Of a DNA stretch of 64,000 bases, positions 9,893 to 19,615 are shown in pieces. Each line of letters opens with the position of its first letter. Positions within the stretch are counted from its first letter, which is position 1. The notes beneath the pieces are model-generated. The model was not told the DNA's origin. It did no database searches and saw only the letters and a program-made list of their open reading frames with translations. This stretch comes from Tranzscheliella williamsii. Taxonomy: Eukaryota > Basidiomycota > Ustilaginomycetes > Ustilaginales > Ustilaginaceae. A program made the translations under genes and the position numbers. Location: NCBI GenBank assembly GCA_023212725.1, contig JALBYF010000044.1, forward strand, positions 62,001 to 126,000, read 5' to 3'.

Positions 9893-10475
9893 ATGCTGGG
9901 ACATACGATGCGACGGACGATGCTCGGGGGGATGGGGGTGGGGAGAGTGGGGCGGCGTGGGTTGAGCGGGACGGCGGTGGCGCGGCGGGTGTACGAGGAT
10001 GTGGACCGGGCGTTCTTCGAGGCGCGGGTGCTGGACGCGGCGGGTGCCGATGCGGCGACGCCCGTGCTGGTCGACTTCTTCGCCACCTGGTGCCAGCCGT
10101 GCAAGCTGCTCTCGCCCGCGCTCAAAAAGGTCGCCTCCTCCCCCGACATCACCGGCAAACACATCGACCTGGTCACCATCGACGTCGACCAGCACACCGA
10201 CATCGCACAGGCCTTCAAGGTAACCAACTTCCCCCCTCCCACATCCCGCGACACTCCACTGACCCCCATCTGTCCCCTCACAGGTCTCTGCAATGCCAAC
10301 CGTCATCGCCATGAAGAACGGCAAGGTAAGCTTCCCTCCTCGCCCTCCCCCCTCTACCGCTGAAACTGACCCTCTCTCGCCCCTGCCGCACCGCTCCGCC
10401 CTCCAGCAAATCGACAGCTTCGTCGGCTTGCTCCCCGAAAAAAAGGTCATCGAGTTCGTCCAGAATCTCAAGTAG
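9893..10475 (+). CDS. Mitochondrial thioredoxin (WCQPC active site)
   Basis: Three exons, 9893-10219, 10284-10325 and 10407-10475, with introns of 64 and 81 nt (gtaacc to cacag; gtaagc to ctccag). The product is 145 aa. The first ~32 residues are rich in Arg and Gly without acidic residues, a typical mitochondrial presequence. Then comes a thioredoxin fold: PVLVDFFATWCQPCKLLSP with redox cysteines at 67 and 70, IDLVTIDVDQHTDIAQAF, and the cis-proline motif SAMPTVIAMKNGK. It reduces protein disulfides, probably in the matrix. The active site reads WCQPC instead of the usual WCGPC, which may alter redox potential. The 42-nt middle exon encodes exactly the cis-Pro loop. Family is certain; location is inferred from the presequence. 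Confidence 0.9.
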
Positions 10476-10811
10476 ATCAAGTAGAGGCGCCGCCCTGCCT
10501 GTCCGTCTCCCCGAAGCCCTTTCTTTCCCCTTTCCCGACATTTATCATACGCGCCTGCCCTGAACTAAAAAGGTGGATGCATGATTTGCTGATTGCAGGG
10601 AGATGGTGGATATACTGGTGCAAGGTGCATGTGCGTATGGATAGTGTTACAGTGGATGCTAGAAAGGGAGGCCGCAGAAGCGCGCAGTTGGCGCGCGTGC
10701 AAGAGCCGCGACAAGGGCGGTGGAGCAGACGATGGCGCCGGGAACGCGCGAAATGGATAGAGGGGCAGCGCTAACTTCGCTGCCGGCGGCAGGCGAGAGC
10801 AAGGGCCCGGA
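10476..10811. other. Convergent 3' region, thioredoxin / RRN3
   Basis: About 335 bases between two stop codons facing each other. The purine-rich patch at 10660-10770 has no recognised feature. Confidence 0.4.
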
Positions 10812-13325
10812 TCAGGAGCCGTGGTAGGGGCTGATACTCATCGCCTCTACCTGAGAGACAAAGGAGGAGGTGTTGGCTTCGTCGTCGCTGCTGCTGTCGG
10901 ACCGCGCGCCGGGGATGTCCAAGCCGGGACCGTTGCGCCGCTCGTCATCCGCTTCATCCTCGTCCTCGCCCTCGGACGAATCGGCAGTATCCTCCTCCGG
11001 AGCCACATCCGACCATTCCCGGTAGAGTGGCTCGATGAATGTCGCTGACGAATCCAGCTTGTACGGGTCGAAAGGGAAAAAAGCCTCTAGCACAGACGAA
11101 GTGGTGACCTGCACGCTAGGTTGCTGTTGCGGATGCTGCTGGACGACGCTCTCGCGTGCATCGCCGCTGGAGTTGGGCCGCGGAGTGCCGGGCTCGCTGC
11201 CGTCTTGGCTCATCGGCCTTGCGGATCCGTCTAGCGGCACACGGTTGAGAGAAGTGGACCGCGAAACAGGTGCGCTGCGAACTCGCCGAATCGAACGGTT
11301 GTTCGACTCAATGATCGAGTAGCAGTAGATGAAGCCAGTATGTTGTGCAATCCTGGCAAACTGCTTGACAACATTCGCAGAGCAGTATTTGAGCGGATTG
11401 AGTCGAGACGTGATAGCTCGCTGAATAGAGGCAAGGCCGTCGCACCAAGATCCAGACGAGGACTGACCGAGGCTGCCGATGCTGTTGTGTAGTGCATCGG
11501 CGATATCGTCATCGTCCGGAGCGTCAGCATCAGCTTGGGTTTCTTGCTCCTCTGCTGAAAGCTTCAGATCGCGCCAGCGGAAACAGAAGATGTAAAAGGC
11601 TGCTTGGGCCACTGCATAGAAGACGGCGTGAGTGCCGGAACCGGGAGCTGCAGCCCCAACTTCGGTGTCGGGACGATTGCTCTCGTCGATGTGAGCGTCC
11701 AGATAGGCACACAGGTTATACAGAACCACACGTGTGGTAGCGCCATCGACGTACGAAGCTCGACTGACAAAGCTAGCGACATAGCCCGCAGCCGCTGATC
11801 GAATCACAGCAGGCTCCTCCTTGTCGTTTGTATCAGACTTGCGGCTGTACAAGCTCTTCTCCAATAGCACTCCGAGGAAGTAGTCGGAGAACTCGGGATC
11901 CAGCGAGTTGAACCAGAACAGAAGAAATTGCACGTGGCGGGACCGGAAAGTCGGTAGAATATTGCGGGCAAAGATACTGAGGAGCGTATGGAATAAGTTG
12001 CGCCTGTTGGTGTCGGCATCCATCGGACTGCTGCTCGAGAAGGTCAGACTGCCAGGCCCGGCGATGTACTGCGAATCCAGCTTACGCAGATGCTCGAAAA
12101 GGGCGATCATAATCGCGTCCAGCTTGGCGACAGATTCTTTGATGCGGCGCATTGACCTTTCGAGGTCTTCTTGAGTGCGACGCTGCTCCTCAGAGGGGCC
12201 GTTCTGGTCGTAGTTCTCGTCAGAAAGATCGGAGAGATTGTCGGCAAAATCGCCATCGTCGCTTTCGTCGTCGTCATCACTGTCCTGGTTGAATTCGTCC
12301 AGAGACTGCTCGAAGGGATCTTCAAGATCAAGACCGAGCTCTTCGGCCTCCTCGTCATCGAACTCATCCAGCTCTACCTGAATTTCGACGTCCAGCTGTA
12401 TGGCCCTATCGATAACGGTGCCCAAGATGGCCTCGGACAGTTCAGCGCAATACTCGGTAATGTGTAGGATGTTGCGGACGTAGACGAGCTGATCAGAGCG
12501 GTGGACCATCTTGTGCGGTAGGAACTGAATGACCAAGGGCCCCAGCACTCCGGGCAGAGTAGGAACTACGCTCAGAAGCGATCGGATCAAGATGTGGACG
12601 CGCTCGTAGACCTGTTTTCGCTTGAAAGTGGACATGGACCTCTTCTGACCGTCGTCAGCGAATTGATATGGTAACCACTCGAGGCGGTAGGACAGCGCTT
12701 TGGTGGCCTTGGTGAGAATGGCAGTGAGCCACTCGTTTCGAGCGCTAACGAGACTGCAGACGAATTTGATCCACATCTGGGCAAAAGATTCATCCAAGGA
12801 AGTCCAAGGCAAAGCAAAAATGCTCTCCACAAGCTTGGAATGGGATCGATCCAGGTCAGATACGACATGGGAAAGAGCTGAAAGAAGGGAACGGAGAGAA
12901 GATACCGAAGCATTCGACTTGCCGGTACTAGGCTCGGCGAACTGAACTAAAAGCTCGATGTAGGGACCGGTGTTGCCCTTTTCCTTTTCAGACAGGGCAT
13001 TGATGACGAAGCTGAGGTACATCCCTTGGTAGTTGGTGGAGGGTGCCATGGAGCTGATAGCGGCCATGCTCCCTGGTGGCGGCGCCCTTTTTGAAAGAGA
13101 AGAACGTAAAGGTTTGCTAGGCTGCGAAGGGGTGGAAGGAGGCGAGGAGAAGTCGGATTCATCGGTTGGCGGGCTACGCCTCTTCGCTGGTGATGGCGGG
13201 ACCATATCGATGATTCCAGGCGAGCTTCGCTTCATGGCTGACTTGGAAACGAAAGATTGCGCCGACCTGGGACACGCCAGACCACTGGAGACAGATTGTA
13301 GACGGAGGGGCTCTGCGGTCGGCAT
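10812..13325 (-). CDS. RRN3: RNA polymerase I-specific initiation factor Rrn3 (TIF-IA)
   Basis: Intronless, 837 aa from the first ATG at 13325; the open frame extends a further 25 codons upstream without an ATG. After a Ser/Pro-rich N-terminus of about 120 residues, the helical-repeat body begins (NYQGMYLSFVINALSE). It continues with LVESIFALPWTSLDE, PTLPGVLGPLVIQFLPHKM and LDSQYIAGPGS-type segments and FHTLLSIFARNILPTFRSR, the conserved Rrn3 pattern. An acidic block (EFDDEEAEELGL to DDDDESDDGDF) lies in the middle, as in other Rrn3 proteins, and another acidic stretch near the C-terminus. Rrn3 bridges Pol I, through Rpa43, to the core factor at the rDNA promoter and is the growth-controlled step of rRNA synthesis. 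Its partner RPA43 is encoded about 22 kb away in this window. It is head-to-head with a ribosome-biogenesis gene. Confidence 0.88.
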   Translation of the reverse strand: MPTAEPLRLQSVSSGLACPRSAQSFVSKSAMKRSSPGIIDMVPPSPAKRRSPPTDESDFSSPPSTPSQPSKPLRSSLSKRAPPPGSMAAISSMAPSTNYQGMYLSFVINALSEKEKGNTGPYIELLVQFAEPSTGKSNASVSSLRSLLSALSHVVSDLDRSHSKLVESIFALPWTSLDESFAQMWIKFVCSLVSARNEWLTAILTKATKALSYRLEWLPYQFADDGQKRSMSTFKRKQVYERVHILIRSLLSVVPTLPGVLGPLVIQFLPHKMVHRSDQLVYVRNILHITEYCAELSEAILGTVIDRAIQLDVEIQVELDEFDDEEAEELGLDLEDPFEQSLDEFNQDSDDDDESDDGDFADNLSDLSDENYDQNGPSEEQRRTQEDLERSMRRIKESVAKLDAIMIALFEHLRKLDSQYIAGPGSLTFSSSSPMDADTNRRNLFHTLLSIFARNILPTFRSRHVQFLLFWFNSLDPEFSDYFLGVLLEKSLYSRKSDTNDKEEPAVIRSAAAGYVASFVSRASYVDGATTRVVLYNLCAYLDAHIDESNRPDTEVGAAAPGSGTHAVFYAVAQAAFYIFCFRWRDLKLSAEEQETQADADAPDDDDIADALHNSIGSLGQSSSGSWCDGLASIQRAITSRLNPLKYCSANVVKQFARIAQHTGFIYCYSIIESNNRSIRRVRSAPVSRSTSLNRVPLDGSARPMSQDGSEPGTPRPNSSGDARESVVQQHPQQQPSVQVTTSSVLEAFFPFDPYKLDSSATFIEPLYREWSDVAPEEDTADSSEGEDEDEADDERRNGPGLDIPGARSDSSSDDEANTSSFVSQVEAMSISPYHGS

Positions 13326-14158
13326 AGCAGCTTTTTCGTAGGCCTTATCCAGACGAGGCAGCAAGGAAGGACGTCGGGGTTGGTGAGCTGCTCGCAGCAC
13401 CAGACCAATTGTTATTGGATCTCAGCGGACCGGTGGCCAAAGGGTTCAGCGGTAGAGATAACAGCTAAGATCCTACGCTTGGACATGGCATCCTGTAGCG
13501 ATAAGAGCCGTTTCCTGAGCGCAGCCAAGAAGGGGGGGCACAGTGGAAGCGGATCCGTAATGACCAGGAAGAGGATGATGGAGCAACAGGGCCAATGCTG
13601 GCTATCGGTCTGGTGAAGGAAGACGTCGAAGTCACAGTAGTACGTGTGTGCCTTTGTGAGCCAGCCCCAATCGAGAATGAATATAGCGGCGGCATCCTAC
13701 TTTGAGCGGCAAGCGGCGGCTTTGCAAAATTATCAAACCGTACTAATCACGAGATCACTACGCCGCGAGAGGAATTTTGAAATTGTTCTGCGCGCTTGTA
13801 ACCGTGCAATTGGTAATCCACTCCCCCACTATGGTGCCTCTCCGCATATTATTCTCATGAAGTTTTTTCCAGAATTCACAATTTAGCGTCATACGACGAC
13901 GACGACCGTATGGTCCAGACAAACATATCTGGTGTGTGTTAGAGTGAGTCGCAGTGACATGAGCGTGACTAATTTTGGTTTTAGGGTTGGAAGACCCGCG
14001 AAGCACCAGCTGGAAAGGTAAATTCTCGGCGAAAATTTCCAAAATTGGGGCCGAGGCAGAAGGACAAGCAAGTGTGGCCTGCTCTTGGCTCATTCTGCTC
14101 CCCTCAGTCCACCACTCCATTCCGTCTATAGCAGTCGGCAAAGCGGCTCACAGATAAC
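13326..14158. promoter_or_regulatory. Divergent promoter region, RRN3 / Grn1-like gene, with telobox-like motif
   Basis: About 830 bases between the two start codons. A telobox-like GGTTTTAGGGTTGG lies at 13977-13990, 169 bases upstream of the Grn1-like ATG. TTAGGG-type sites are known in ribosome-biogenesis promoters of several lineages; a role here is inference. An AT-richer stretch lies at 13720-13890. Confidence 0.35.
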
Positions 14159-16195
14159 ATGGTCAAGGTCAAGAAGCGCGCTTCCAAGCGTCTTGGAGTA
14201 GCTCAGCGCGAGAAGGTCAAGAAGAAGGTGCGCGAGCATCACCGAAAACAACGTCGTGAGGCCAAGAAGAACCCGCAATGGAAGAGCAAGGTCCGCAAGG
14301 ATCCTGGTATTCCCAACTCGTTTCCTTACAAAGAACAGCTCCTGAATGAGATCGAAACCAAGCGGAGGATCCAAGAGGAGGAGAAGCAAGCGGCAAAGCA
14401 GGCTAGGCAGGCTGAACGGCTCGCAGCAAAGAACGGCATCGACGCCGCAGACCAGGACGGAGATAATGCAAATGCAGATATTGCTTCAGCAGATGAACTG
14501 GATGATGTAGAGGGAGATCTGGAAGATGGTGGTGACCTGTTTGACCTCCCGATGACCGCTCCCCTCTACCGTGGTAGCTTGACGGAGCTGCTCGACTCTG
14601 AAGAAATCAAGACGCTCATCTTGGCACTCGATGCGCGAGACCCGCAAAGTTTTCGAAGCCCCTGGCTCGAGTCAGAAGTCAGACGCAGGAAGGGTAAGAA
14701 GATGGCCATTGCCCTCAGCCGAGCCGATATGGTTCCTCTGGAGACTCTTGCCGCCTGGACCGCCTATCTATCCATCACTTGCAAGCTGCCCGTCTTCCCC
14801 ATCTCCTCCACCCCAGGCCAACTCGAACAGACATCCGGTGCTGAGTTCCTGGTGGAGGCGCTGGATCTGAAAGGCGTCAAGAAAGGCGACATTGCGGTTG
14901 TCGGCTTTGCCCACTCCGGTCGCAGCGCCATCGCAGATGCTATTCTGAACGTGATCGGTGTGCCCGAAAATGAGGACGAAGAGGACGATGACGAGAAGAC
15001 GTTGGAATGGCCGGCTGTCCTTGACACTACCGCACTTATCCCCGTAAAGAGCGTCGAAGCTGCGGAAGACTCGGAGGACGAAGAGGATGAAGACGCAGAG
15101 GAGGAGGATGACGAAGAGGAGGAAGATGACGAACATAAATTCATGGCCAAGATGGAGCTCAAATCGATGCAGACGCTGATGCGAAATCAAGGTCACGTAC
15201 AGAGGATCAAGGAGCCGCTGCCCCTAGCATGGTCGCTGATGTCTCGGGTTTCGCACCCGGAAGACCTGATGCTCGTATATAACGTACCTGCCTTTGGCTC
15301 CTTCCAGCCCGACAGAGCATCTCTGGCTGACGAAGAGCTTGATGAAGAAGAGAAGGAGAAGCTCAAAGCGGCCTCAAGGCGCAGGAAGACGCACGCCGAC
15401 ACCGAGGAGTTCCTGATTGCTTTGGCACGAGCGACAGGCCGCATGAAGAGGCGCAATATGCCAGACCCGATTGGAGCCTCGCGCGTTCTGTTGCGAGACT
15501 GGTCGCAACAGACGCTGGGCTACTATACCCAGGCGCCCAAGCTCGCCGAGGCGGACTCGACCGCCCTGGACGAAGCCAAAGCCAAAGCGGCTGCTCTATC
15601 GCCGCTCGTTCTGCCTAGGCAGGAGTGGAGGAAGAAGTTTCAGGCTCGAGAGCTACGTCTGTATCCTATTTCCCTGGTTCTTGGACGCGATGCACTTGTT
15701 CTCGAACAAGTCGAGATGATGCCGCCACCGCCGGAGGAGGACAGCGAAGAGGATGAGGACGAGGTCGAGGGCGAGTTGTTAGACGACGAAGAGGACGAAG
15801 ACGAGGATGAGGACGAGGACGAGGACGAGGGCGAGGACGATGGAGACTCACTTGATGCGGCCAAGTCCAAGTCCGGCTCTCAGCTCAAATCAATTCTCAA
15901 ACGTGGCGCATCCAAACGTGGTATGCCCGTCGATGTTGCTGACAATGACCAAGACCAAGACCGAGACTCGCTCGAGGCGGATGATGATGACGACGACGCG
16001 GCGCAGCAAATGTCTCGTAAAGAGCGCAGGACGCAGAAAAAGACAAAAGTCGGTGCCGCGCCCGCTAAGGCCAAAGTATCCGCTGGAAAGAGAAGTACTG
16101 CCAAGACGACTGCTGCGGGGGTGGCCAAGGCCGCCTCGGCGGCTGTGACAGGCCCTGCACCAGGCGAAAAGTACGACTTTGGGGCTTTCTTCTGA
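14159..16195 (+). CDS. Nucleostemin/Grn1-family nucleolar protein with degenerate GTPase motifs
   Basis: Intronless, 678 aa. The Lys/Arg-rich N-terminus (MVKVKKRASKRLGVAQREKV, then HHRKQRREAKKNP and PGIPNSFPYKEQLL) matches the Grn1/GNL3 N-terminal domain, a nucleolar and RNA-binding module. A circularly permuted GTPase order can be followed: DARDP near 160, then ALSRADMVP in place of the NKxD motif, then VVGFAHSGRSAI in place of GxxxxGKS. No DxPG is evident. The family landmark MPDPIGASRVLLRDW and YYTQAP follow near 440-460. Long Asp/Glu runs occur near 300-325 and 520-560, and the C-terminus is Lys/Ala-rich. Family members export and mature pre-60S subunits. With G1, G3 and G4 eroded, GTP hydrolysis is doubtful; a structural role is inferred. 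It shares a divergent promoter region with RRN3. Confidence 0.78.
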   Translation: MVKVKKRASKRLGVAQREKVKKKVREHHRKQRREAKKNPQWKSKVRKDPGIPNSFPYKEQLLNEIETKRRIQEEEKQAAKQARQAERLAAKNGIDAADQDGDNANADIASADELDDVEGDLEDGGDLFDLPMTAPLYRGSLTELLDSEEIKTLILALDARDPQSFRSPWLESEVRRRKGKKMAIALSRADMVPLETLAAWTAYLSITCKLPVFPISSTPGQLEQTSGAEFLVEALDLKGVKKGDIAVVGFAHSGRSAIADAILNVIGVPENEDEEDDDEKTLEWPAVLDTTALIPVKSVEAAEDSEDEEDEDAEEEDDEEEEDDEHKFMAKMELKSMQTLMRNQGHVQRIKEPLPLAWSLMSRVSHPEDLMLVYNVPAFGSFQPDRASLADEELDEEEKEKLKAASRRRKTHADTEEFLIALARATGRMKRRNMPDPIGASRVLLRDWSQQTLGYYTQAPKLAEADSTALDEAKAKAAALSPLVLPRQEWRKKFQARELRLYPISLVLGRDALVLEQVEMMPPPPEEDSEEDEDEVEGELLDDEEDEDEDEDEDEDEGEDDGDSLDAAKSKSGSQLKSILKRGASKRGMPVDVADNDQDQDRDSLEADDDDDDAAQQMSRKERRTQKKTKVGAAPAKAKVSAGKRSTAKTTAAGVAKAASAAVTGPAPGEKYDFGAFF

Positions 16196-16780
16196 TCACG
16201 CCGTGGATCCCACCCGCTTGCGACTGCGGTCCTCTGCTTGTGTTCAATGTACTATACCTTACACTGTCCGATTGCTATTCTCATCAACACCTACTTTGGC
16301 CGTCTCTGCGACCATCTGCTCTGGTTGTAAGATCGCGCGCTCAAGGTGACATCGCACCCATATCATTCTGCTAACCGTCTTAGAGGCGATCTCCTTTCCG
16401 TGCGAGTGCCGTGTGGGATCTCTGATAGGCTGTGAGCGTCGCTAATAGCGTCTTGTCAGTCAATCACCAAGCTGTGAAGTGAGTGTGTTATTGCGTTTTT
16501 TGTGAATGATGAGTGTGGAGAAAGGTGCCGGCCGTGATCCAATCGGGCCGCGGCTTCGCCTTGATAATCTAACATGTAGTCTAGCTGTCGCACTGACCTC
16601 CTAATCAGGCCATGGAAAGGGTTCCATGTCACTTCCCCTCCCGCAGTGGCACCGCTCTGCTCGTGATCCTCTTTGAGCCATTTCCTGCTCATCGCCTGGG
16701 TCTTCCTGTTGCACGAGTGACCTCTGCTTAGTCAGGCTGCGGAAAGGCAAGGCGCGCAGTGGTCGCCGCAACGCTCTACC
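16196..16780. other. Intergenic between Grn1-like and STIMATE-family genes
   Basis: About 585 bases: the 3' end of the upstream gene, then the promoter and leader of the downstream one, both plus strand. No RNA gene or repeat recognised. Confidence 0.4.
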
Positions 16781-18046
16781 ATGAGCTTGTTTGGGCTCGA
16801 CCTCGGCGGGATGGTTGGTATTGCTCGCGATCTGTCGCCAACCACGACGCTCGCTGCCGTCATGTCGGCGAATACGCCAGCGCCAACGCCGTCCCCCGTC
16901 CTGGGCACTCCGGAGGTCGATGGCAACGATTGCAAGCTCCTGGGCCCGTTCGCCCTCTTCGTCCAGTCCGTCATGGGAATGCTCGTCATCGGCTCGCTCG
17001 TCTACAAGCGCCAGCGCGAAAAGCCAAAGCGCAAGTGGAAGGTCTGGACGCTGGATGTCTCCAAACAGCTCCTCGGCCAGCTCTTTGTCCACATCCTCAA
17101 CGTCGTCTTGTCCGACTTTGTCGCTAGCGGAGGCGGCGAGAATCCTTGCTCCCTCTACTTTCTCAACATTTTGGTCGACACCACTCTCGGCGTATTCTTT
17201 ATCTACATCGCTCTCAGATATGTCACCCGCTTCTTGACGGATTATCTCGGCTTGCAAGGCTTTGTCTCGGGCCAGTACTCGCCTCCGTCTCCGACTCCGG
17301 GCTCCACCGCTTCGCACGGTGCCAGCGCAACGCCAGCTTCCACAGCCACTCCGCGGTACCACCACAGATCGCGGCCGCGACTGGAATACTGGCTGAAACA
17401 GCTCTGCTCGTACCTCTTTGTCCTTTTCCTAATGAAGATGGCTGTGCTCGTCATCTTCGCCATCTTTCCGTTTCTGTTCGACATTGGCTCCTGGATCCTC
17501 GGTCTGTTTGGAAGCCACAAAGACATCCAGGTCCTCTTCTCCATGGCGCTGTTTCCGTTCGCGATGAACACGCTCCAGTTCTGGCTCATCGACTCGCTGC
17601 TCCGGCACAACCCGCACACATCTGCGTATGCCAAGCTCGACCCAGACGATGAGGAGAACCCGAACCGGTCGGATCGTCTTTCGCAGGACTCTCGGTTTTC
17701 GGATCAGGCGGGCACGAGCGACGAGCTTCTGGGGTCGCAGTTGATAGGTGTCTCGAGCGATGATGCGGTGCGGGGGGAGGATGGAGTGGGGGGTGCGCAG
17801 GCGCATGTATCGGAGTCGGGGCGGTCGCGGCGGCGCGCGTCGCCCCAGGGCGCCCCGGCCGTCGACACGCCGCACTACCCGCCCGGCGCCGACGCACACG
17901 CTCACGCGCTCCGCCTCGAAGCAAGCCGCGTCCTCTCTGACGCAGGCTCCGACGACGACGCCGCGGCGCCCGATCCCGCCCGAAGACCCTCCCTCCCCCG
18001 CAAAGAGTCCCACCATCTTAAACAGGTCAGCGCAGACAGCCGCTGA
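16781..18046 (+). CDS. STIMATE/TMEM110-family (YPL162C-like) membrane protein
   Basis: Intronless, 421 aa. An N-terminal extension of about 50 residues precedes CKLLGPFALFVQSVMGMLVI (TM1), the motif KWKVWTLDVSKQLLGQLFVH (TM2 with the family DxSKQ signature), NPCSLYFLNILVDTTLGVFF (TM3), a Ser/Thr/Pro loop, then two further TM segments (LFVLFLMKMAVLVIFAIFPF and a stretch ending NTLQFWLIDSLL). The last ~140 residues are disordered and Ser/Asp-rich. Fungal members are vacuolar or ER membrane proteins of unknown activity; the animal homologue STIMATE supports STIM1 at ER-plasma membrane junctions. A donor-like gtcagc close to the stop codon, with a ctacag about 50 bases on, leaves an alternative C-terminus possible. 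It converges on the seven-TM gene. Confidence 0.82.
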   Translation: MSLFGLDLGGMVGIARDLSPTTTLAAVMSANTPAPTPSPVLGTPEVDGNDCKLLGPFALFVQSVMGMLVIGSLVYKRQREKPKRKWKVWTLDVSKQLLGQLFVHILNVVLSDFVASGGGENPCSLYFLNILVDTTLGVFFIYIALRYVTRFLTDYLGLQGFVSGQYSPPSPTPGSTASHGASATPASTATPRYHHRSRPRLEYWLKQLCSYLFVLFLMKMAVLVIFAIFPFLFDIGSWILGLFGSHKDIQVLFSMALFPFAMNTLQFWLIDSLLRHNPHTSAYAKLDPDDEENPNRSDRLSQDSRFSDQAGTSDELLGSQLIGVSSDDAVRGEDGVGGAQAHVSESGRSRRRASPQGAPAVDTPHYPPGADAHAHALRLEASRVLSDAGSDDDAAAPDPARRPSLPRKESHHLKQVSADSR

Positions 18047-18295
18047 TCCCGTACACCCTCCCCCCCCCCTACAGACTTCGCCTCGCCGTGTGGCGGCTCC
18101 ACTCCTCGCAGACCAGCGCTGCGCCATACCCTTGCCCGCACTCGGCTCACACAGTCTATTAATAGAAATCTCTTCTCTGTCGGCGAACGAAGGTAGCTGA
18201 GGACAAGGTTTGGACGGTGACAACAAGGAATGGAAGTACGGGCAGTAGAGACGGATACAGATGCTTGCGGGTGCGAAACCTCGGCGGTTGCGGGA
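18047..18295. other. Convergent 3' region with C-run
   Basis: About 250 bases between facing stop codons. A C-rich run lies at about 18057-18070. No other feature. Confidence 0.4.
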
Positions 18296-19615
18296 CTAGG
18301 ACTTCTCGGTGGGTACTTTTTCGAAGCCGTCGAGGGGAATGTCGTTGAAGTCAGCGGTGTGGGCGTGTGTGGCGCGCATATCGATAGCGATGTCGGCGGG
18401 GTTTGTGGGATGGGTGGGTGGTTTAGGCGGGACTTCGGGGGGGGCGTCGGTGGTGTTGGCACGCGCGAAGGGCGGTGGGTTGGTGGAGGAGATGGTGTCC
18501 TTGCGGGGGCGTGTCTGGCTGACGATGCTGTTGTTGTGGTGGTGCGCGGTGACGTCGGTGTTGGTGGTGCCGGCCGTGCCGGGCCGCTTGAAGAAGGAGG
18601 CGACCTTGGTTCCGCTGCTGGACATGGTGCTGGTGGTGGGGCGCGAGTAGCTGGTACACGCGAAGCCGGCGGTGTAGCCGGCGCCGGACGTGCCGTAGCC
18701 GCGTCGCGAGTAGGCGGGACTGTATACGGCCTCCTGCTCCCCCACGAGCATCTGGAGCCCGACAATGACCTGCACGCCGATCGAGATGGTATGCAGTGGC
18801 GGAAGACTAGCCGTCCAACCGAGCAGAAGAACCAGCTCGATCAGGTTGCACGTCTCGACACCGAGCATGTAGTGGACGTTGTTGTAGAAGAGGACCTTGG
18901 CGATCTGCGTCAGCCCGCCCGGCCCGCTGGACGTCATCCGCAAGCGCAGGCAGCAGGCGACGAGGATCGAGAGATCAAACACCGTGTTGTACAGCAGAAA
19001 CCAAAACGTCGAGGTCGTCCAAAACGCCCGCTTGTGGCCCGGGTCCTCGTAGTGCGCCTGATGGAGCGACTTGGCAGGCACGCAGGTGCCGGCGGGGCTG
19101 AGCGCGTCCAGTTTTTCCACCCGATAGTTGGCCCACAGGCCGATGGCAAGCTGCACCGCCAGCCCAGCATAAAAGAGGTAGTGTACCCAGCGACACGTGC
19201 GGAAGATGATGCGACCGCGCCATACAATGACGCAGAAGACGAGGAACGAGCAGACAAAGTAGAGCGACGAGGCGGTCCAGGCCCACCCATGGCACTGCGA
19301 GGAACTCTGGGAAGCAAACGTCGCCGAAACCAGGATGTCGCAGGTAACGGCGATCAGTGTGCAATACTTGATCAGGAGGAACAGTAGCTCGGCCATGTTG
19401 GGCTTCTTCCGGCGGACCAGCCGCATGAACATCCTGATCTCGGCAGGATACGTCCGGATGATCTCTGCAACCAGGATCACTTGCGCCGACATTGTCGGCA
19501 AGTTCCAATCGGTTGCTTCCTGAGCGAACCGCATAAACGCGATCGACTGCTTCTGGTCAGGCGCTTGCCCATTGAAGATGGCCCCAATGTACTCGTTCCC
19601 ATCGTGACGCTGCAT
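18296..19615 (-). CDS. Seven-transmembrane fungal protein, disordered C-terminal tail
   Basis: Intronless, 439 aa from the ATG at 19615; an in-frame extension to 19714 is probably leader. Seven hydrophobic segments can be read: around SAQVILVAEII, AELLFLLIKYCTLIAVTCDI, SLYFVCSFLVFCVIVW, VHYLFYAGLAVQLAIGLW, TSTFWFLLYNTVFDLSILVA, VETCNLIELVLLLGW and ISIGVQVIVGLQML. A charged EIR...RRKKPN turn between TM1 and TM2 recalls the DUF6533-type membrane proteins that are abundant in basidiomycetes. Two loop cysteines (near the AGTCVPAKS segment and SSQCHGW) could form an outside disulfide. The last ~140 residues are Ser/Thr/Pro-rich with poly-His and poly-Pro patches. Receptor-like topology is visible; ligand and function are unknown. 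Confidence 0.72.
   Translation of the reverse strand: MQRHDGNEYIGAIFNGQAPDQKQSIAFMRFAQEATDWNLPTMSAQVILVAEIIRTYPAEIRMFMRLVRRKKPNMAELLFLLIKYCTLIAVTCDILVSATFASQSSSQCHGWAWTASSLYFVCSFLVFCVIVWRGRIIFRTCRWVHYLFYAGLAVQLAIGLWANYRVEKLDALSPAGTCVPAKSLHQAHYEDPGHKRAFWTTSTFWFLLYNTVFDLSILVACCLRLRMTSSGPGGLTQIAKVLFYNNVHYMLGVETCNLIELVLLLGWTASLPPLHTISIGVQVIVGLQMLVGEQEAVYSPAYSRRGYGTSGAGYTAGFACTSYSRPTTSTMSSSGTKVASFFKRPGTAGTTNTDVTAHHHNNSIVSQTRPRKDTISSTNPPPFARANTTDAPPEVPPKPPTHPTNPADIAIDMRATHAHTADFNDIPLDGFEKVPTEKS

Noticed and set aside
16601..17365. 254-codon minus-strand frame opposite the STIMATE-family gene
   Set aside because: It is antisense to a conserved membrane protein with matching family motifs; no domain of its own.
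18230..19387. 385-codon plus-strand frame opposite the seven-TM gene
   Set aside because: The minus-strand frame has seven clear hydrophobic segments; the plus frame is Gly/Arg/Val-rich shadow sequence.
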